DNA of 64,000 nt from Cubamyces lactineus (taxonomy: Eukaryota; Basidiomycota; Agaricomycetes; Polyporales; Polyporaceae): contig JACDTU010000014.1 in assembly GCA_022376465.1 (NCBI GenBank), positions 496,001 through 560,000 of the forward strand, read 5' to 3'. Shown piece after piece: positions 57,770 to 64,000 of the stretch. Numbering within the stretch: the first letter of the stretch is position 1; the number at the start of each line of letters is the position of its first letter. The position numbers were made by a program, and so were the translations under genes. The notes under the pieces are model-generated. The model saw only the letters and a list, made by a program, of their open reading frames with translations. It was not told the origin of the DNA and did not search any database.

Positions 57770-57907
57770 CGTCCGATTAGCCGCCCACGCCCCTCGCCTT
57801 CACTCCCTCCACCGCTTCAATTCCCCGTACTAATACCTCCCCGCCCGCCGCCTTCTCCCTCCTTCCCTTCCGCTCCCCGCTCCTCCTCCCCCACATCCGC
57901 CTCCGCC
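57770..57907 (+). promoter_or_regulatory. pyrimidine-rich 5' leader of cre1
   Basis: The 140 bases before the ATG are almost purely C and T with almost no AG, and contain a branch-point-like TACTAATA at 57828-57835. A GTACGT donor-like site is at 57767. This looks like a fungal 5' leader, and may hold an alternative 5' intron (see findings). Confidence 0.5.
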
Positions 57908-60380
<2,473 letters not shown>

Positions 60381-62588
60381 GAATGCGCACATGGCCCTGT
60401 TGTGTCGGTGAAGGGTCGTGATGTGAGGTTGTGTCTGGTGGACGTGGAAGTTGATTGAGGTGTTGTTCCTGGTCTTGTTGACGATACCCCTCGCGGACGA
60501 GCCCTCTGCGTCGCACCTCTCGCACTCCCCCTTATCCCTAATTGTTCTTTATGTCTCCGTACACCGTGTGTCTTCGATTGTTCCCTCCTCTCTACATAGA
60601 CTCCCCCACTCTCAGTATCCATCTTTCTTGTGTATCATCACCCCTCCGCTCCGCACGCCTGTCCTGACTCTTGGTCATCTTCGCACTATTCCTCTCCGGC
60701 TCCGTCTAATGGCCAGTGTTTCGCGTTTCGCGTTCCACGCCCACATCTGCATCCGCATCCGCATCTGCCACATTATTTTCTTTGGACACCGCGCCTCTCT
60801 TCCTCCGACCGACGCGTGCATGTACACGTGGGAGGGCATGGCATGTATTTGCGGCGGGATGGCCCATATCGATTCGAGCTCAACTTCGACTTCGTCGTCG
60901 ACATCCCAGCGGCCGGTACCACACGCACCGCCTCTGAAGATTTACACCAGCCCGCCTTTATACCTCCGGATCCAAACCCGGGGCCGACCCTTCGTTCCAA
61001 CTTCTGAACTTTGAAGTGGAGTCACCTTGTAGAATTTTTTTCTCGGCCGTGCATACCTATTGCCACGTTGCCACGGACCAGGACAGTATATTAGCCACGG
61101 GTTCTTGTTATACTATCTAAACAGTTAAACGTTCTTCTGCATCGGTCGGTCGGTCGAGCGCACGTACATAGACTACGTTACGGCCGCACGTACACGTACG
61201 CATACGCGCGTACGTATACTGTATACTTTTTTTTGTGATGTCGCTGCACGCGTACGTGCGTGTGGTTCGAATTCTCGAATTCTTGGAGTAATTGTACATG
61301 TACTTCTGTGCATGCATCCGTGGACGAACCGTTCTGCCCGCGGTCCCCCAAGCAGTACTGAAGCTGAGCGCTGAATAGTAGTGCCTGCCGGGCTGCCATA
61401 TGCATCTGGTGCCACTCACCCCAGCTCACCCTGCCTCCAGGCTCAGGCTCGAGTCTCTCGCCGGCATGCATGAGGCCTTGAGGCCTGCCTCTACTTAGTA
61501 CTCACCCATCCGGACGTTCCCCAATATCTCCACGGTGACACACAGCTCGTCGTACCCTTCTTCGCGTCCGCGAGTCGAGACTCGAACGCGCCTCGCGATT
61601 CCGAGTCGCGACTGCGCCGGACACACATTCACCAGGCTTTCACTCCCGCGCGACCGTGACCCTATCCCACCCATTTCGACCGGGCCCGCGCGCGAGCTCG
61701 AGGGTTTTCCCCATACGTAGGCGTATGCGTATCCCCACCGCGACTCGTCACCTCATGGCCATCTTCGAAGCCGTCTGGATCTGGACTATGTTGTCGTACG
61801 CGGACGACGTGCACATGTACCCCGGGCTCCAACGTTCAGCCGCCCTTCCTCACTCGTTTGTGCCGGACTCGGAAGGCAGGCGTGCTTCGAACTCCTGTGC
61901 TGCATTCAGTCGAGGTGTCCCTGATGTCGCAGAACCCACTTCCTGGCCCTTCCTGAGGACCTGAACGCATGCGCACTGATGCATATAAATGTCGCGCGTG
62001 GCCGGGCATTCGTTCTCCCGTTACGATACCCTGTTCCGTATATGCTGAAGCTTCCGTCATCTGGTTACTGCAGGCAGGCTTCCGACTTCCTGCTAGGGGT
62101 TCGAAGTCCACAAGGCCGCAATACCGCGGGGTTCCACGATCTGGCATGAGAGCCTGAGCCAGCTGATGATACCTCCACATGAGAGTCTCGGCACGTCGCT
62201 CGCACGCCGGCAAGTTTGTGAGGGCAGCATCCGTATGCGTTTGCCGGAGAATAAACTATGAGTGATTTGAGGTGAGAGTCTGAGAGAGAAGCCCGACTGC
62301 GACCTGGTGCGTACGAAAGTGGCATATTTCTCACATATATGTCGCGTCATGTGAAGCCAATAATATCCGCACGTTGCTGTGTACGATGGAAATTGTCCCG
62401 CGAAACGACATGACACCTGTTTCAACGCAACTAGAATATACTATCATAGTTTGTATTGTACACCCCGTTAAGCAAACATGTTTGACCTCCACAACGAGCC
62501 ATCGAGGCCGTTCCTCTCTGAAGTCCAAGAGGAGGCCGCTTGACCCGCCACTGAATTGATTCAGGATCAGTAGTGTCGAAGAGTCCAG
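60381..62588. other. convergent intergenic region, 2.2 kb
   Basis: This region lies between the cre1 3' end and the 3' end of the F-box/LRR gene, so promoters for these genes are not expected. It contains a 35-bp alternating purine-pyrimidine tract (listed separately) and CT-rich DNA at 60500-60750. I recognise no gene or tRNA. Confidence 0.5.
61185..61219. repeat. 35-bp alternating purine-pyrimidine tract
   Basis: Bases 61185-61219 alternate pyrimidine and purine without a break and are mostly CG, CA and TA steps (for example ACGTACGCATACGCGCGTAC). Such DNA can adopt the Z form under negative supercoiling. It lies about 800 bp past the cre1 stop. Confidence 0.8.
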
Positions 62589-64000
62589 TCAGACACGGTT
62601 TTGCGCCTTCACTTTCCGAGCCCGTTCCTTACTTATGCGCGCAGACTGCTTGAGGAGCGCCCCGACCGTCCTCCAACGTACGTGGAACCGCCGAGCCATC
62701 GACCAGCTCTCATCTTCCTTCACCCAACTCGGAGGCGCGACGAACCCGTCCGACTGCCCCTCGTCGTCCGAGGAGTCCCAACCGTCGTTGCCCACGTAGC
62801 CCGCATCGAGCGCCTTCTCCTCGTCGCTCTGTAACGCCCACCAGCCCGAGTAGACGCAAGTAAGCTGTGGGAACATGATGGAGAGAAAATCGGCCACCCC
62901 ATGCGGGTTCTGGATGGGCGACAGCCCGACGGAGAGCTTGTAGAGGTCGCGCGGGGGCGCGTTTTGTACAGGCCAGAAGAGCTCGCGCTCGTGCAGGATG
63001 TTCGAGTGGCGCGTCGCGTCGAGCTGGATGGACAGCGTTTCAATGTTCTCACATCGCCGGAGGAGGGGGAACAGTCCGTAGAGCGTCAAGCTAGGCTTAG
63101 GCAGGATCGTCCAGATGCGCTCGACGCGGTCGGGATACAGGGTATCGCTGGTAGCCTTGTCCCCACCGGCAGCATCTTCCATCTCTGAATCCGAGTCGTC
63201 GTCTGCTGAGTCGTAAGCCCGAGCCGACTTGTGGAACACGCCGCGTGGGTAACCGCCCGAGAGGTGGAGGTGGTACAAGGAATCCCAGGTGTTCGCGATA
63301 TTCTCGAACAGCTTGTCGTCTACGTCGAACGGCCACCGGATACGAAGGCTGAGGGTCGTGAGGTCTTCCAATTTGAACAGAGGCATGAGCGTCGCTTCGT
63401 TGATCGGCTTCGGTATTGCCGGTATAGCTGAGTATCCGTTGGTGTGAACCTCCTCGTCGAAGCTCACAGGCTCAAAGACATCTTCTACCCGGATATCGAT
63501 AGTGCCAAGCGAGATGCGACGAGCTTTGGATTTGACAATGGTGTGGAAGAGCGCGTCAATTTCGCCGCGCTGGACGGGGTTCGTCGTCTTGATTCTCAAG
63601 ATCATGAGCTCCGGAGTAGAGACTGGTGACAGAAGCAACGCGACCATCACGAGATTGGGCACGGTGAGGTTTGCCTCTATCAGTCGCATGAACGGCTTGT
63701 CGTTGTCTAGATAGCGCCTGGTGTCATGATGGTCCCAGTCACCGTGGTCCAATCTGCAGGTCAGATACTCGAGCAAGGGCAGCTCCGCGAGGTCTACCAT
63801 ACATGCCATAGGGAGTGGAGGCGTGATGACGAGCTCCGTGAGGTGGGCCAAGTGGCGGATTGACATTATGAGGATTCCCATGGACGATCTGATGTGGACG
63901 CATTCGATGTCGATTCGGAGGTATTGCAACCATGTCGCGGCCGCGACTTTGTCCGCGAACTTAATCAAGGCGTTCGTGCACCGCAGATTCTGGTGATCTT
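62589..64000 (-). CDS. F-box/LRR-like protein, 5' part outside window
   Basis: The frame is open from the right edge (64000) to TGA at 62589-62591, about 470 codons with no intron needed. Leucine-rich repeat-like segments are visible, such as HLAHLTELVITPPLPMACM, LEDLTTLSLRIRWP and NIETLSIQLDA. An acidic insert (DSADDDSDSEMED) and a basic C-terminus (KERARKVKAQNRV) follow. The layout is that of the large Agaricomycete family of F-box proteins with degenerate leucine-rich repeats. The F-box itself would lie upstream, outside the window, so this remains an assignment by style. Such proteins are thought to choose substrates for SCF ubiquitin ligases. Confidence 0.7.
   Translation of the reverse strand, partial: DHQNLRCTNALIKFADKVAAATWLQYLRIDIECVHIRSSMGILIMSIRHLAHLTELVITPPLPMACMVDLAELPLLEYLTCRLDHGDWDHHDTRRYLDNDKPFMRLIEANLTVPNLVMVALLLSPVSTPELMILRIKTTNPVQRGEIDALFHTIVKSKARRISLGTIDIRVEDVFEPVSFDEEVHTNGYSAIPAIPKPINEATLMPLFKLEDLTTLSLRIRWPFDVDDKLFENIANTWDSLYHLHLSGGYPRGVFHKSARAYDSADDDSDSEMEDAAGGDKATSDTLYPDRVERIWTILPKPSLTLYGLFPLLRRCENIETLSIQLDATRHSNILHERELFWPVQNAPPRDLYKLSVGLSPIQNPHGVADFLSIMFPQLTCVYSGWWALQSDEEKALDAGYVGNDGWDSSDDEGQSDGFVAPPSWVKEDESWSMARRFHVRWRTVGALLKQSARISKERARKVKAQNRV

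Larger units (their letters stand above)
49936..57907. other. 8-kb gene-poor GC-rich tract upstream of cre1
   Basis: This is by far the longest stretch in the window without a gene I can support. Open frames of 100-300 codons occur on both strands (for example 55564-56397 on + and 56231-57154 on -). They lack family character and look like chance frames in CpG-rich DNA. Small features are a hairpin at 52198-52236, a 15-bp tandem repeat at 54691-54730, and a change from purine-rich to pyrimidine-rich + strand near 57180. It may be a long promoter, an unannotated non-coding transcript, or a decayed segment. Confidence 0.5.

Noticed and set aside
62097..62110. GGTTCGAA resembling a tRNA B box
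   Set aside because: The following bases do not fit, there is no A box at the right distance, and no cloverleaf can be drawn.

Overview
The window is nuclear DNA of a filamentous basidiomycete, most likely a wood-decay Agaricomycete (Polyporales-like). The evidence is the dense gene layout on both strands, the many 50-70 nt GT-AG introns, a small expansion of cytochrome P450 genes, a Dicer, and a basidiomycete-type Cre1/Mig1 repressor. I saw no rRNA, tRNA, CRISPR array or intact transposon.

Left part (1-12 kb), housekeeping genes: the 3' end of an unknown Ser/Pro-rich gene (1-932, +); a nuclear-basket TPR/Mlp1 coiled-coil protein (1627-8495, -); Mob2, the activator of an NDR/Cbk1 kinase (8783-9766, +); and a DCAF4-like WD40 protein (9992-11856, -).

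Middle part (12.7-38 kb), accessory and metabolic genes: two tandem P450s (12780-14868 and 15928-18113, +); a JEN-type monocarboxylate transporter (19301-21698, -); the 18S rRNA/tRNA cytidine acetyltransferase Kre33/NAT10 (22960-27148, -); a lineage-specific ORF (27737-28622, +); a third P450 (29263-31386, +) facing a 4-coumarate-CoA-ligase-like enzyme (31499-34193, -); and two unrecognised disordered proteins (35603-36553 and 37439-38326, +). The three P450s share six exon lengths exactly, including a 14-nt microexon that encodes most of the oxygen-activation motif.

Right part (38-64 kb): dynactin p62 (39146-41065, +); a Dicer-like RNase III (41163-45969, -) divergent from a voltage-gated K+ channel (46624-48308, +); a probable cytoskeleton- or centrosome-type protein (48703-49935, +); an 8-kb gene-poor, GC-rich tract; the carbon catabolite repressor cre1 (57908-60380, +); and the 3' part of an F-box/LRR-like gene that runs off the right edge (62589-64000, -).

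The main functional link I can propose is that Cre1 represses carbon-source genes, and the promoter of the JEN-type transporter carries four Cre1-type SYGGRG sites in about 60 bp beside a Zn2Cys6-type palindrome. The P450s and the CoA ligase could act together in aromatic or secondary metabolism, but no core synthase is present to prove a biosynthetic cluster.
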